Source: Burkholderia puraquae
GTDB lineage: Bacteria; Pseudomonadota; Gammaproteobacteria; Burkholderiales; Burkholderiaceae
Reading direction: 5' to 3'
Length of the DNA: 64,000 nt
NCBI RefSeq assembly: GCF_002099195.1
Contig: NZ_NBYX01000013.1
Coordinates: 62,001 to 126,000 of the forward strand
The number at the start of each line of letters is the position of its first letter. Position 1 is the first letter of the stretch. The notes under the pieces were generated by a model. It had not been told where the DNA came from. It searched no databases and was given only the letters and a program-made list of their open reading frames with translations. The position numbers were made by a program, and so were the translations under genes. This document shows, in pieces, positions 49,186-59,986 of the stretch.

Positions 49186-50838
49186 TCAGGCCGGATACGC
49201 GCGCTGCAGCAGCGCGGCGACGTCGATCGCATGCGGGTCGAAGCCGCCCGCGATGCGGCCCCAGTCGGGCGCGGCGAGCCGCGTCGCGACGAACGCATCG
49301 GAGACGGCCGCCGGCGCGTCGCGGCGCAGCAGGCACGCCTGCGCGACGACCGCGAGCCGCTGCGCGAACAGGCGGCCCGACGCCTCGAGCGTGTCGGCCG
49401 GCACCGCGAGCATCGCGCGCAGCGCGTCGAGCGCCGCCCGGATGCGCGGTTCGCCCGCACCGAGGTCGGCGAGTTCGGCGAACAGCGCGGCGGCCGCGTC
49501 GGGCTCGCGCGATGTCGCGCGCAGCACGTCGAGGCACATCACGTTGCCCGAGCCTTCCCAGATCGAGTTGACGGGCGCCTCGCGGAACAGCCGTGCGATC
49601 GGGCCATCGTCGACATAACCGTTGCCGCCGAACACTTCCATCACCTCGCCGGTCAGCTCGACTGCGCGCTTGCACACCCAGAATTTCGCGGCGGGCGTGA
49701 CGATGCGCTTCCATGCGCGTTCACGCGGCGAGTCGTCGCGCTCGAACGCGTCGGCAAGACGCATCGAGAGGGAAAGCGCCGCTTCGCTCTCGAGCGCGAG
49801 ATCGGCGAGCACGGTGCGCATCAGCGGCTGCTCGGCGAGCGCGCGGCCGAATGCATGGCGCTGGCGCGTGTACGCGATCGCCTGCACGACGCCCTGGCGC
49901 AGCATCGCCGCGCTGCCGAGCACGCAGTTCAGCCGCGTGTAGGTGGCCATCTCGATGATGGTCGGAATGCCGCGGCCTTCGTCGCCGAGCATGATGCCCC
50001 ACGCGTCGTTCAGGTCGATCTCGCTGCTCGAGTTGCTGCGATTGCCGACCTTGTCCTTCAGCCGCTGGATCTCGACCGCGTTCTTCGTGCCGTCCGGCCG
50101 CCAGCGCGGCACGTAGAAGCACGACGGGCTGCCGGCTTCGGTGTGCGCGACGACGAGGTGCGCGTCGCACATCGGTGCGGAGAAAAACCACTTGTGGCCG
50201 CGCAGCCGGTATTCGCCGCCGCGTCCGCCCGCGCCGACGGCGGTCGCGAGCGTCGTGTTTGCGCGCACGTCGGAGCCGCCCTGTTTCTCGGTCATGCCCA
50301 TGCCGAACCAGATCGAGCGCTTGTCGGCGACCGGCACGTCGCGCGGATCGTAGTCGTCGCTGTAGAGCTTGTCGCGCAGCAGCGCCCACAGTGCGGGCTC
50401 CTTCTGCAGCACGGGGATCGCGGCCTGCGTCATCGTCGCCGGGCACAGCGTGCCGGCCTCGATCTGGCCATGCAGATAGAAGCCGGCCGCGGTCGCGGCC
50501 CAGCGGCCGCGGCGCGAATCGCGGAACGCGAGCGACACGAAGCCCTCGCGGCGGTACTGGCCGAGCAGCGCGTGCCACGCCGGGTGGAAGTCGACGCGGT
50601 CGATGCGCCGGCCGCGCCGGTCGAAGGTGCTCAGTTCCGGTGTGTGGCGGTTCGCGGCATCGGCGAGCCGTGCGGTGTCGGCGCTGCCGAGCCGCGCGCC
50701 GTATGCATCGAGCTGCGGCACGGCCCAGTCGGCACCCGCGCGGGTGAGCGCGTCGCGCAGCGCGATGTCCGTCGCGAAGAGGTTATAGTCGACCAGTTCG
50801 TCGAACTGGTTCGTGACGGCGTGAGTCGATTCGGTCAT
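49186..50838 (-). CDS. AidB-like acyl-CoA dehydrogenase
   Basis: A 550-residue FAD enzyme of the AidB branch of acyl-CoA dehydrogenases. FGMGMTEKQGGSDVRANTT is the FAD/substrate signature, HKWFFSAPMCDAHLV follows, then LNCVLGSAAMLRQGVVQAIAYTRQRHAFG and EVFGGNGYVDDGPIARLFREAPVNSIWEGSGNVMCLDVLR with the usual catalytic-site region. The N-terminal 150 residues are the AidB-type extra domain. The start at 50838 was preferred over two further upstream ATGs because it is closest to GAGACAACC. It precedes the acyl-CoA synthetase and is divergent from a TetR regulator. Confidence 0.9.
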   Translation of the reverse strand: MTESTHAVTNQFDELVDYNLFATDIALRDALTRAGADWAVPQLDAYGARLGSADTARLADAANRHTPELSTFDRRGRRIDRVDFHPAWHALLGQYRREGFVSLAFRDSRRGRWAATAAGFYLHGQIEAGTLCPATMTQAAIPVLQKEPALWALLRDKLYSDDYDPRDVPVADKRSIWFGMGMTEKQGGSDVRANTTLATAVGAGGRGGEYRLRGHKWFFSAPMCDAHLVVAHTEAGSPSCFYVPRWRPDGTKNAVEIQRLKDKVGNRSNSSSEIDLNDAWGIMLGDEGRGIPTIIEMATYTRLNCVLGSAAMLRQGVVQAIAYTRQRHAFGRALAEQPLMRTVLADLALESEAALSLSMRLADAFERDDSPRERAWKRIVTPAAKFWVCKRAVELTGEVMEVFGGNGYVDDGPIARLFREAPVNSIWEGSGNVMCLDVLRATSREPDAAAALFAELADLGAGEPRIRAALDALRAMLAVPADTLEASGRLFAQRLAVVAQACLLRRDAPAAVSDAFVATRLAAPDWGRIAGGFDPHAIDVAALLQRAYPA

Positions 50839-50959
50839 CGAGGTTGTCTCCGGTCTCATGCTTCGCGGGCGGCCGGCGCCATGCGGCACGGATGGCGCCC
50901 CGGCGCCGGTTCCGGCCCCCGGTAAAACGCATTCCCTGCTGATTTCCAGAGTAGCAAAT

Positions 50960-51664
50960 ATGCCGCCGCGACATGTTCAGGTTCCGGCGCTGCCCGGCCA
51001 GCCGGCGGCGCAACCCGCACCCGCATTGCGCCGCCGGCCGCGCCAGTCGCGCGCGCAGGCGAGTTCCGACGCGCTGCAGCAGGCGTTCGTTCAGCTTTTG
51101 CTCGAACGCGGCTACGCGAAAGCGACGATCCGCGAGATTGCGGCGGTCGCGGGCGTGAGCGTCGGCACCTTCTACGAGTATTTCGGCGACAAGCAGAGCC
51201 TCGCGGCGCTCTGCATCCACCGGCACGTGCTGGCGCTGGCCGGCCGGCTGCACGACACCGTCGCGCGGCTGCGCGGCGTGCCGCGGGCCGAACTCGCCGC
51301 TGCGCTCGTCGACCTGCAGGTCGATGCGATCGGCGCCGACGCGGCGCTGTGGGGCGCGCTCTTCGCGCTGGAGCGGCAGGTGTCGCCGCTCGCAGCGTAC
51401 CGCCGGCATTACGACGCGTATGTCGCGCTGTGGCGCGACGCGCTCGCGCACGCGGCCGATCCGCCGCCCGCCGCCCGGCTCGACGGGCTCGCGCGAATGG
51501 CGCACACGATCTGCTACGGCGGTCTCTCGCAGGCGTTGCTGACGCTCGGGCCTGCGTTCGACGTCGCCGCGCTGCGCGACGAACTGCGGGCCGTGCTGCT
51601 CGCCTATCTGGCGGCGGCCGGCCCTGGGGAAATGCCCGATTCGCATGTCGCCCCGGCAGGCTAG
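50960..51664 (+). CDS. TetR-family transcriptional regulator
   Basis: A 234-residue regulator with a proline-rich N-terminal tail (1-30), an HTH (about 35-85: ALQQAFVQLLLERGYAKATIREIAAVAGVSVGTFYEYFGDKQSL), and a helical ligand domain. Divergent from the acyl-CoA dehydrogenase gene, 121 bp apart. It most likely represses that dehydrogenase-synthetase pair in response to an acyl-CoA; that is inference from position. Confidence 0.9.
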   Translation: MPPRHVQVPALPGQPAAQPAPALRRRPRQSRAQASSDALQQAFVQLLLERGYAKATIREIAAVAGVSVGTFYEYFGDKQSLAALCIHRHVLALAGRLHDTVARLRGVPRAELAAALVDLQVDAIGADAALWGALFALERQVSPLAAYRRHYDAYVALWRDALAHAADPPPAARLDGLARMAHTICYGGLSQALLTLGPAFDVAALRDELRAVLLAYLAAAGPGEMPDSHVAPAG

Positions 51665-51826
51665 CCTTGCCGTTGCGTGCCTCTCTTCACGCGCCATGAG
51701 AAAAATGCATGGCAGCCATGACGAACTTTCGATTGTCCGCCGATATTGGCTCGGGCTAAATCTTGCGACAGATACAGGCTGCGCGCGTCGCGCGGGGCCG
51801 CCCGAAGGACATCAGAAGGAGGAGTC

Positions 51827-52981
51827 ATGCGAAGCGCCACCGCGCCCCGTTCGAAACTGCCCGACGTCGGGACGACGATCTTCACGGTGATCGGCCAACT
51901 GGCTGCCCGGCACGATGCGTTGAACCTGTCGCAGGGGGCGCCGAATTTCGCACCCGATCCGGCGCTCGTCGAAGGCGTTGCGCGCGCGATGCGCGACGGG
52001 CACAACCAGTACGCGCCGATGGCCGGCGTCATGGCGCTGCGCGAGCGGCTCGCCGAAAAGACCGAGGCGCTGTACGGCGCGTGCTACGACCCGGCCACCG
52101 AGATCACGGTGATCGCGAGCGCGAGCGAAGGCCTCTACGCGGCGATCAGCGCGCTCGTGCATCCGGGCGACGAGGTGATCTACTTCGAGCCGTCGTTCGA
52201 CAGCTATGCGCCGATCGTGCGGCTGCAGGGCGCGACGCCCGTGGCGATCAAGCTGTCGCCCGAGCATTTCCGCGTGAACTGGGACGAGGTGGCCGCAGCG
52301 ATCACGCCGCGCACGCGGATGATCATCGTCAACACGCCGCACAACCCGACCGCGACCGTGTTCTCGGCCGACGATCTCGCGCGGCTCGCGCAGCTCACCC
52401 GCGATACCGGCATCGTGATCCTGTCCGACGAGGTCTACGAGCACGTCGTGTTCGACGGCGCGCAGCACCAGAGCATGGCGCGCCATCGCGAGCTGGCCGA
52501 GCGCAGCGTGATCGTGTCGTCGTTCGGCAAGTCGTTCCACGTGACGGGCTGGCGGGTCGGCTATTGCCTCGCGCCGGCCGAGCTGATGGACGAGATCCGC
52601 AAGGTGCACCAGTTCATGGTGTTCGCGGCCGACACGCCGATGCAGGTCGCGTTCGCGGAGATCCTCGCGCGGCCGGACAGCTATCTCGGCCTGTCGGCGT
52701 TCTACCAGGCCAAGCGTGACCTGCTCGCGCGCGAGCTGGCCGATTCGCGTTTCGAGCTGCTGCCGAGCGAAGGCTCGTTCTTCATGCTCGCGCGCTTCCG
52801 GCACTTCTCGGACGAGAGCGACAGTGACTTCGTGCTGCGCCTGATCCGCGACGCGCGCGTCGCGACGATTCCGCTGTCGGCGTTCTATACCGACGGCACC
52901 GACGCCGGCGTGATCCGGCTCAGTTTTTCGAAGGACGACGCGACGCTGGTTGAAGGCGCGCGGCGGCTGCGTTCGCTGTAA
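51827..52981 (+). CDS. PLP-dependent aminotransferase, methionine/kynurenine type
   Basis: A 384-residue fold-type I aminotransferase. The PLP lysine is about K235 in SSFGKSFHVTGWRVGY. Other landmarks are LSQGAPNFAPDP near the start, NTPHNPTATVFSADDL, and the C-terminal RLSFSKDDATL. The SQGAPNF and FGKSFHVTGWRVGY text fits the YbdL methionine aminotransferase and kynurenine-glutamate transaminase group. AAGGAGGAG precedes the ATG at 51827. It starts a row of plus-strand genes with a binding protein and an FAD enzyme that suits amino or keto acid turnover. Confidence 0.88.
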   Translation: MRSATAPRSKLPDVGTTIFTVIGQLAARHDALNLSQGAPNFAPDPALVEGVARAMRDGHNQYAPMAGVMALRERLAEKTEALYGACYDPATEITVIASASEGLYAAISALVHPGDEVIYFEPSFDSYAPIVRLQGATPVAIKLSPEHFRVNWDEVAAAITPRTRMIIVNTPHNPTATVFSADDLARLAQLTRDTGIVILSDEVYEHVVFDGAQHQSMARHRELAERSVIVSSFGKSFHVTGWRVGYCLAPAELMDEIRKVHQFMVFAADTPMQVAFAEILARPDSYLGLSAFYQAKRDLLARELADSRFELLPSEGSFFMLARFRHFSDESDSDFVLRLIRDARVATIPLSAFYTDGTDAGVIRLSFSKDDATLVEGARRLRSL

Positions 52982-53052
52982 GGCCCGTACGGAAACCGGC
53001 GACGGGCACCCGGCGACGGGCGCGTCGCATCGACCAGACACAGGAGATCACG

Positions 53053-53841
53053 ATGAAGCACACGGCCACCCTGAAACTCGCGTTCGCACTCGCGTGCGCA
53101 ATCGGCTCCGGCGCTGCGCTCGCCGATGCGCAGACGCTGCGCTTCGGCCTCGAGGCGCAATACCCGCCGTTCGAATCGAAAGCGCCGAACGGCGACCTGC
53201 AGGGCTTCGACATCGATGTCGGCAATGCCGTCTGCCAGACGGCGAAGCTGTCGTGCAAATGGGTCGAGACGTCGTTCGACGGCCTGATTCCCGCGCTGCA
53301 GGGCCGCAAGTTCGACGCGATCAACTCGGCCATGAACGCGACCGAGCAGCGCCGCCAGGCGATCGACTTCACGACGATCATCTATCGCGTGCCGACCCAA
53401 CTGATCGCGCGCACCGGCAGCGGCCTGCTGCCGACGCCGGAATCGCTGAAGGGCAAGCGCGTCGGCGTGCTGCAGGCGTCGATCCAGGAAACCTTCGCGA
53501 AGGCGCACTGGGAGCCGGCCGGCGTCGCGGTCGTCGCGTACCAGGACCAGAACCAGGCGTACGCGGACCTCGTGTCGGGCCGTCTCGATGCGACGCTCGT
53601 GCTCGCGCCGTCCGGCCAGCGCGGCTTCCTGTCGCGTCCGGACGGCAAGGGTTTCTCGTTCGTCGGCCAGCCCGTGCACGACGACCGGATCCTCGGCAGC
53701 GGCATCGCCTTCGGGCTGCGTAAAGGCGACAGCGCGCTGAAGGCGAAACTCGATGCGGCGATCGACAAGCTGAAGGCGGACGGCACGGTGAGGTCGCTCG
53801 GCCTGAAGTATTTCGGCGATATCGACATCTCGGCGAAGTAA
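53053..53841 (+). CDS. amino-acid ABC transporter periplasmic binding protein (HisJ/ArgT type)
   Basis: A 262-residue type II binding protein with a signal peptide (cleavage near ALA-D at 24) and the family opening TLRFGLEAQYPPFESKAPNGDLQGFDIDVGNAVC. SFDGLIPALQGRKFDAINSAMNATEQRRQAIDFT is the standard binding-cleft signature of basic amino acid binding proteins. No permease genes are adjacent. It lies 72 bp after the aminotransferase and 16 bp before the FAD enzyme, so it is probably co-transcribed with them. Confidence 0.92.
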   Translation: MKHTATLKLAFALACAIGSGAALADAQTLRFGLEAQYPPFESKAPNGDLQGFDIDVGNAVCQTAKLSCKWVETSFDGLIPALQGRKFDAINSAMNATEQRRQAIDFTTIIYRVPTQLIARTGSGLLPTPESLKGKRVGVLQASIQETFAKAHWEPAGVAVVAYQDQNQAYADLVSGRLDATLVLAPSGQRGFLSRPDGKGFSFVGQPVHDDRILGSGIAFGLRKGDSALKAKLDAAIDKLKADGTVRSLGLKYFGDIDISAK

Positions 53842-53856
53842 GCCGGGCCGCGCGCG

Positions 53857-55287
53857 ATGCAGAACCGGAACACGGCCGCCGCGGGTGGCGAACAGGGCGG
53901 CGCGGCGCGGTCGGGCGATGCGCTCGAAACCGTGCTCGTCACCGAACTGGGCGATGCGCTCGTCACGCGCGCAGCCGACATCGATCCGCGTTACTTCACC
54001 GCGTACAACGAGCCGGCCGGCGTGCGGCCGCGTGCGCTGGTGCGCCCGCGCAGCGTCGACGACGTGTCGCGCGCGCTCGCGCTGTGTACGCGGCTCGGCC
54101 AGCCGGTCGTGCCGCAAGGCGGCCTGACGGGGCTCGCGCGCGGCGCGGTCGCGCTCGGCGGCGAGGTCGTGCTGTCGATGGAGCGCTTCGTGGGCATCGA
54201 GGCGCTCGACGCGGCGGCCGGCACGATGACGGTCCGCGCCGGAACGCCGCTGCAGACGGTGCAGGAAGCCGCGGAAGCGGCGGGTTTCACGTTCGGCGTC
54301 GATCTCGGCGCGCGCGGCTCATGCCAGATCGGCGGCATGCTCGCGACCAATGCGGGCGGCACGCGCGCGATCCGTTACGGGATGATGCGCGAGCAGGTGC
54401 TCGGGCTCGAGGCGGTGCTCGCGGACGGCACGGTCGTGTCGTCGATGAACCGGATGCTGAAGAACAACGCCGGCTACGACCTGAAGCAGCTGTTCATCGG
54501 CAGCGAGGGGACGCTCGGTGTCGTCACGCGCGCCGTGCTGCGGCTGCATCCGTTGCTCGCCGCGCCGGCCACCGCGCTTTGCCGCGTGCGTGACTACGAT
54601 GCGGTGCTCGCGCTGTGGAACCGCGTGCGCACGCTGCCGGAAGTCGTCAGCTTCGAGGCGATGTGGCCGGCGTTCTACGACTACGTCGCGCGTCAGACGC
54701 CGGGTGTTTCGGCGCCGTTCGTCGGTGACGATGGTTTCGCGGTCCTGGTCGAATGCGCGACGAGCGCACCGGGCGGCGACGCGCATCACGCGCTGGAAAC
54801 CGGTCTCGCGGCGGGGTTCGACGCAGGACTCGTGGACGACGCGGTGCTCGCGACGTCGGAGCGGCAGGCGCGCGACCTGTGGACGTTGCGCGAAGGCCTC
54901 GCGATCGATGCGCTGCCGCATCTCGTCAACTTCGACGTAAGTCTGCCGACGGGCGAACTCGGCGCGTTCGCCGAGCGCTGCGAGGCGTCGTTGCGGGCAC
55001 GCTGGCGGGATGTCACGTGCCTGTTCTTCGGCCATGTCGGCGACGGCAACGTGCATATCGGCGTGTCGCTGGCCGGGATGACCGACGCGGACCTCGATGC
55101 GCTCGATCACTGCGTGTACGCGGTGGTGCGGGACATGGGCGGCTCGGTGTCGGCCGAGCACGGGATCGGCGTGCTCAAGCGTCCTTATCTCGCGCATACG
55201 CGCAGCGATGCGGAAATCGGGCTGATGCGACGCCTGAAGGCCGCGCTCGACCCACTCGGCATCCTGAATCCCGGCAAGGTGCTTTGA
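53857..55287 (+). CDS. FAD-linked oxidase, D-2-hydroxyacid/glycolate dehydrogenase-like (GlcD family)
   Basis: A 476-residue FAD enzyme of the PCMH family. GGLTGLARGAVAL and DLGARGSCQIGGMLATNAGGTRAIRYGMMREQVLGLE are the FAD pyrophosphate-binding region. The C-terminal half has the metal and substrate ligands in FFGHVGDGNVHIGVS, VSAEHGIGVLKR and LGILNPGKVL. It oxidises a D-2-hydroxy acid such as D-2-hydroxyglutarate or D-lactate. Adjacent to an aminotransferase, it may feed a keto acid, but this is speculative. Confidence 0.9.
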   Translation: MQNRNTAAAGGEQGGAARSGDALETVLVTELGDALVTRAADIDPRYFTAYNEPAGVRPRALVRPRSVDDVSRALALCTRLGQPVVPQGGLTGLARGAVALGGEVVLSMERFVGIEALDAAAGTMTVRAGTPLQTVQEAAEAAGFTFGVDLGARGSCQIGGMLATNAGGTRAIRYGMMREQVLGLEAVLADGTVVSSMNRMLKNNAGYDLKQLFIGSEGTLGVVTRAVLRLHPLLAAPATALCRVRDYDAVLALWNRVRTLPEVVSFEAMWPAFYDYVARQTPGVSAPFVGDDGFAVLVECATSAPGGDAHHALETGLAAGFDAGLVDDAVLATSERQARDLWTLREGLAIDALPHLVNFDVSLPTGELGAFAERCEASLRARWRDVTCLFFGHVGDGNVHIGVSLAGMTDADLDALDHCVYAVVRDMGGSVSAEHGIGVLKRPYLAHTRSDAEIGLMRRLKAALDPLGILNPGKVL

Positions 55288-55332
55288 TCGGGGCGATGCC
55301 CGTTGCCGGCGGGAGCCGGCCTGCGTGACGCG

Positions 55333-55905
55333 TCAGCCGTCCACCCAGCGCAGCGCGCCGATCTTCAGGTGTTCGACGACGCTGCGCGCCCATTCGAGCT
55401 CGGCATTGAGCAGCACGAGCGCGTATTCGTTCTGCAGCAGGAACAGGCGTGGCACCTGGTCGGCCTGCGCGGTGGCGCGCAGCGCTTCCAGCCGTTTGCG
55501 TTCGGCGTCGAGCCGCGCAATCCGCAACTCGAGCTGGTGGCGTGCATCTTCGGCGTCGAGCAGCGGGAGGAACGCGAGACCGGCGCCGAACACCGGAAAT
55601 TCACGCGCGGGCTCCGCGAGCAGCGCATGCAGCCACGCCTGCCCGGCCGTGTGCCCAGCCTCGGTCAGCGCATACAGCGTGCGTTCCGGAAATGCGCCGT
55701 CGCGCTCGGTGTCGTGCACGGCAATCAGCCCGTCGCGCAGCAGCCGGTCGATCGTCTGGTAGAGGCTCGTGCGCTGCCGCACGTTGACGACTTCGTCGTA
55801 CCCGCGGGCCTTCAGTTGCTGCAGCATCCCGTACGGATGCATCGGCGTTTCGGTGAGCGTCGCGAGGACGGCCAGCGCGAGCGGGGACGGGCGGCTAGTA
55901 GACAT
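55333..55905 (-). CDS. PadR-family transcriptional regulator
   Basis: A 190-residue regulator. Residues about 1-85 are the PadR winged helix (LAVLATLTETPMHPYGMLQQLKARGYDE, SLYQTIDRLLRDGLI, ERTLYALTEAGHTA). The C-terminal about 100 residues are a helical dimerisation domain (VirR-type). No transporter or phenolic acid gene lies next to it. A perfect inverted repeat abuts the start codon, so autoregulation is likely. Confidence 0.88.
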   Translation of the reverse strand: MSTSRPSPLALAVLATLTETPMHPYGMLQQLKARGYDEVVNVRQRTSLYQTIDRLLRDGLIAVHDTERDGAFPERTLYALTEAGHTAGQAWLHALLAEPAREFPVFGAGLAFLPLLDAEDARHQLELRIARLDAERKRLEALRATAQADQVPRLFLLQNEYALVLLNAELEWARSVVEHLKIGALRWVDG

Positions 55906-55943
55906 GAATAGTTACAGTATATCTAGTAATAACATAACTATTC
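55906..55943. promoter_or_regulatory. inverted-repeat operator at the padR start
   Basis: GAATAGTTA (55906-55914) and TAACTATTC (55935-55943), 9-bp perfect arms with 20 bp between, immediately upstream of the PadR start codon. The surrounding 70 bp are strikingly AT-rich for this genome. PadR-family proteins bind such A/T-rich palindromes, and an autoregulatory role is the simplest reading. Confidence 0.65.
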
Positions 55944-55974
55944 TCAATCAGACTATCATATTCCACAAGGGTTT

Positions 55975-56406
55975 TCAGCCGAGATGCGAGCGCTTCGCGG
56001 CCGGTGCGACGGTTTCCATCGTCGCGAGACCGTGCACGATGCCGCAATCCTCGACCGAATGCTCGCCGACGCACTGGCGACGCAATTCGGTGAGCTGGTT
56101 GCGCAGATGGGTGAGTTCCGCGAGGCGCGCGTCGACGTGTCCGATGTGTTCGTCGAGCAGCGAATTGATCGAATCGCACGGATCCGCCGGCGTGTCCGTG
56201 AGCCGCAGCAGCGCGCGGATTTCGTCGTGCGCCATGTCGAGTGCGCGGCAGTTGCGGATGAAGCGCAGCCGTTCGACATGCACGTCGGTGTAGTTGCGGT
56301 AGTTCGAGTCGGTGCGCTCCGCATCCGGCATCAACCCCTCTTTCTCGTAGAAGCGGATCGTCTCGGGTGTGCAGCGGGCCGCTTTGGCCAGTTCGCCGAT
56401 CTTCAT
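55975..56406 (-). CDS. cadR: MerR-family metal regulator, CadR/PbrR type
   Basis: A 143-residue metal-sensing regulator. HTH and wing at 1-70 (MKIGELAKAARCTPETIRFYEKEGLM), dimerisation helix from about 80. The metal site is C77 (ADPCDS), C112 (RRQC) and C121 (EDCG), the cysteine pattern of Cd(II)/Pb(II) sensors rather than of Zn sensors ZntR or Cu sensors. It is divergent from a P-type ATPase and the operator between them matches this family. The metal is inferred from the cysteines and operator. Confidence 0.92.
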   Translation of the reverse strand: MKIGELAKAARCTPETIRFYEKEGLMPDAERTDSNYRNYTDVHVERLRFIRNCRALDMAHDEIRALLRLTDTPADPCDSINSLLDEHIGHVDARLAELTHLRNQLTELRRQCVGEHSVEDCGIVHGLATMETVAPAAKRSHLG

Positions 56407-56427
56407 GACCTTTCTCCCGTGTAAGGC

Positions 56428-56458
56428 TTGACCTTGTAGTGGCTTCAGGGTGTTAACT
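56428..56458 (+). promoter_or_regulatory. CadR-type operator-promoter of the metal ATPase
   Basis: -35 TTGACC (56428-56433), a 19-bp spacer, and -10 TTAACT (56453-56458). The over-long spacer is the hallmark of MerR-family promoters, in which the metal-loaded regulator twists the DNA. The spacer lies within ACC-TTGTAGTGGCTTCA-GGGT (56431-56451), an imperfect dyad close to known CadR/PbrR operators. It lies 30 bp before the ATPase start. Confidence 0.88.
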
Positions 56459-56488
56459 CTACACCGTCAAGCCACAAAGGAGGTTGTC

Positions 56489-59047
<2,559 letters not shown>

Positions 59048-59057
59048 GGAGCAGGCG

Positions 59058-59426
59058 ATGAGCTTTCTGAAACGAATCCTGGGCGGCCACGGCCGTGGCC
59101 ATGGCGGCGGGCACGGCAACAGCGGCCACGGTGGCGGGCATCACGTCGGGCAGCGCCAGGACGGGCATGGCGGCCATGACGCGCGCGGCCGCGACCGCCA
59201 CGGCTGGGGCTGGCAGGCGCCAGCCGACAGTCGAAGCGGTCAGGGCGGCGGCAACCTGCCGCTGAGCCAGCTCGCCTGTGCGGGCTGCGGCGCGCTCAAT
59301 GCGTCGGATGCGCGCTTTTGCGCGCAGTGCGGTGCCGCGCAACGCGGCAAGTCCTGCAGCCGTTGCCACTCGGCGCTGGCGGCCGACGCACGGTTCTGTC
59401 CCGGGTGCGGGACGCAGGCAGCATAG
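59058..59426 (+). CDS. small double zinc-ribbon protein with a Gly/His-rich N-terminus
   Basis: A 122-residue protein starting MSFLKRILGGHGRGHGGGHG. Residues 9-65 are Gly- and His-rich with few hydrophobics. Two zinc ribbons follow: CAGC-x10-CAQC and CSRC-x10-CPGC (about 74-120). It begins 10 bp after cadA behind GAGGAGC, so it is in the same transcript and probably metal-induced. Its function is unknown; it could buffer or deliver metal. It is not a known metallothionein. Confidence 0.8.
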   Translation: MSFLKRILGGHGRGHGGGHGNSGHGGGHHVGQRQDGHGGHDARGRDRHGWGWQAPADSRSGQGGGNLPLSQLACAGCGALNASDARFCAQCGAAQRGKSCSRCHSALAADARFCPGCGTQAA

Positions 59427-59505
59427 CGCATCGGTCATTCGCGCCGGCGGCGTGTGAACGCCGGCCGGCGCGCTTCGTTTCAGCGCCGGCGAACCGGCCT
59501 TTCGA

Positions 59506-59733
59506 TCAGCGCACCGTCAGCACGATCGATTCGCCATACCGCGCACGATAGACACGCTGCCAGCGATACGGCGACAGGCATGCGACTTCGGCGAGCCGGT
59601 TCAGGTCGAGCGGGCCGTCGAGGCACGCGCGGATGGTCTCGCGGACGCGCGCCACGCTGGCCGCGTAGCGGATCCAGGCGGCCGGGTCGGGTTTCGTTTC
59701 GACGGTCGTCGGCGTGTCCGGGCAGGACCCCAT
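59506..59733 (-). pseudogene. AraC-family regulator fragment (first helix-turn-helix only)
   Basis: A 75-residue open frame whose end reads RETIRACLDGPLDLNRLAEVACLSPYRWQRVYRARYGESIVLTVR, the beginning of an AraC DNA-binding domain. In intact members this is followed by the second helix-turn-helix and often a GyrI-like effector domain; here a stop follows. No continuation is evident in the other frames downstream. The N-terminal 25 residues have no domain. Probably a truncated remnant, although a short stand-alone HTH protein is possible. Confidence 0.55.
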
Positions 59734-59986
59734 GCCGCGGTAGCACGGCCCGAATTGATCGATCTTGCGGAAATGCGTAGGAGGCCGACAAATCAGGCCC
59801 TTTTTTATTTCAATGAAATGGGGTCTTGCCCCTCTGCGATCTATGACTAAAGTTAAAGACGGTGAAATCGGGTGATCGCGTCATTTTTCTCGGGTAAGTT
59901 GCTCCGTCGGGGCAGCACGCTTTTCGAAGTACGCAGGTAGTTCGTCGATGTTCAATCGCAACACCACGTTTTCGGGAGAAGAAGAA

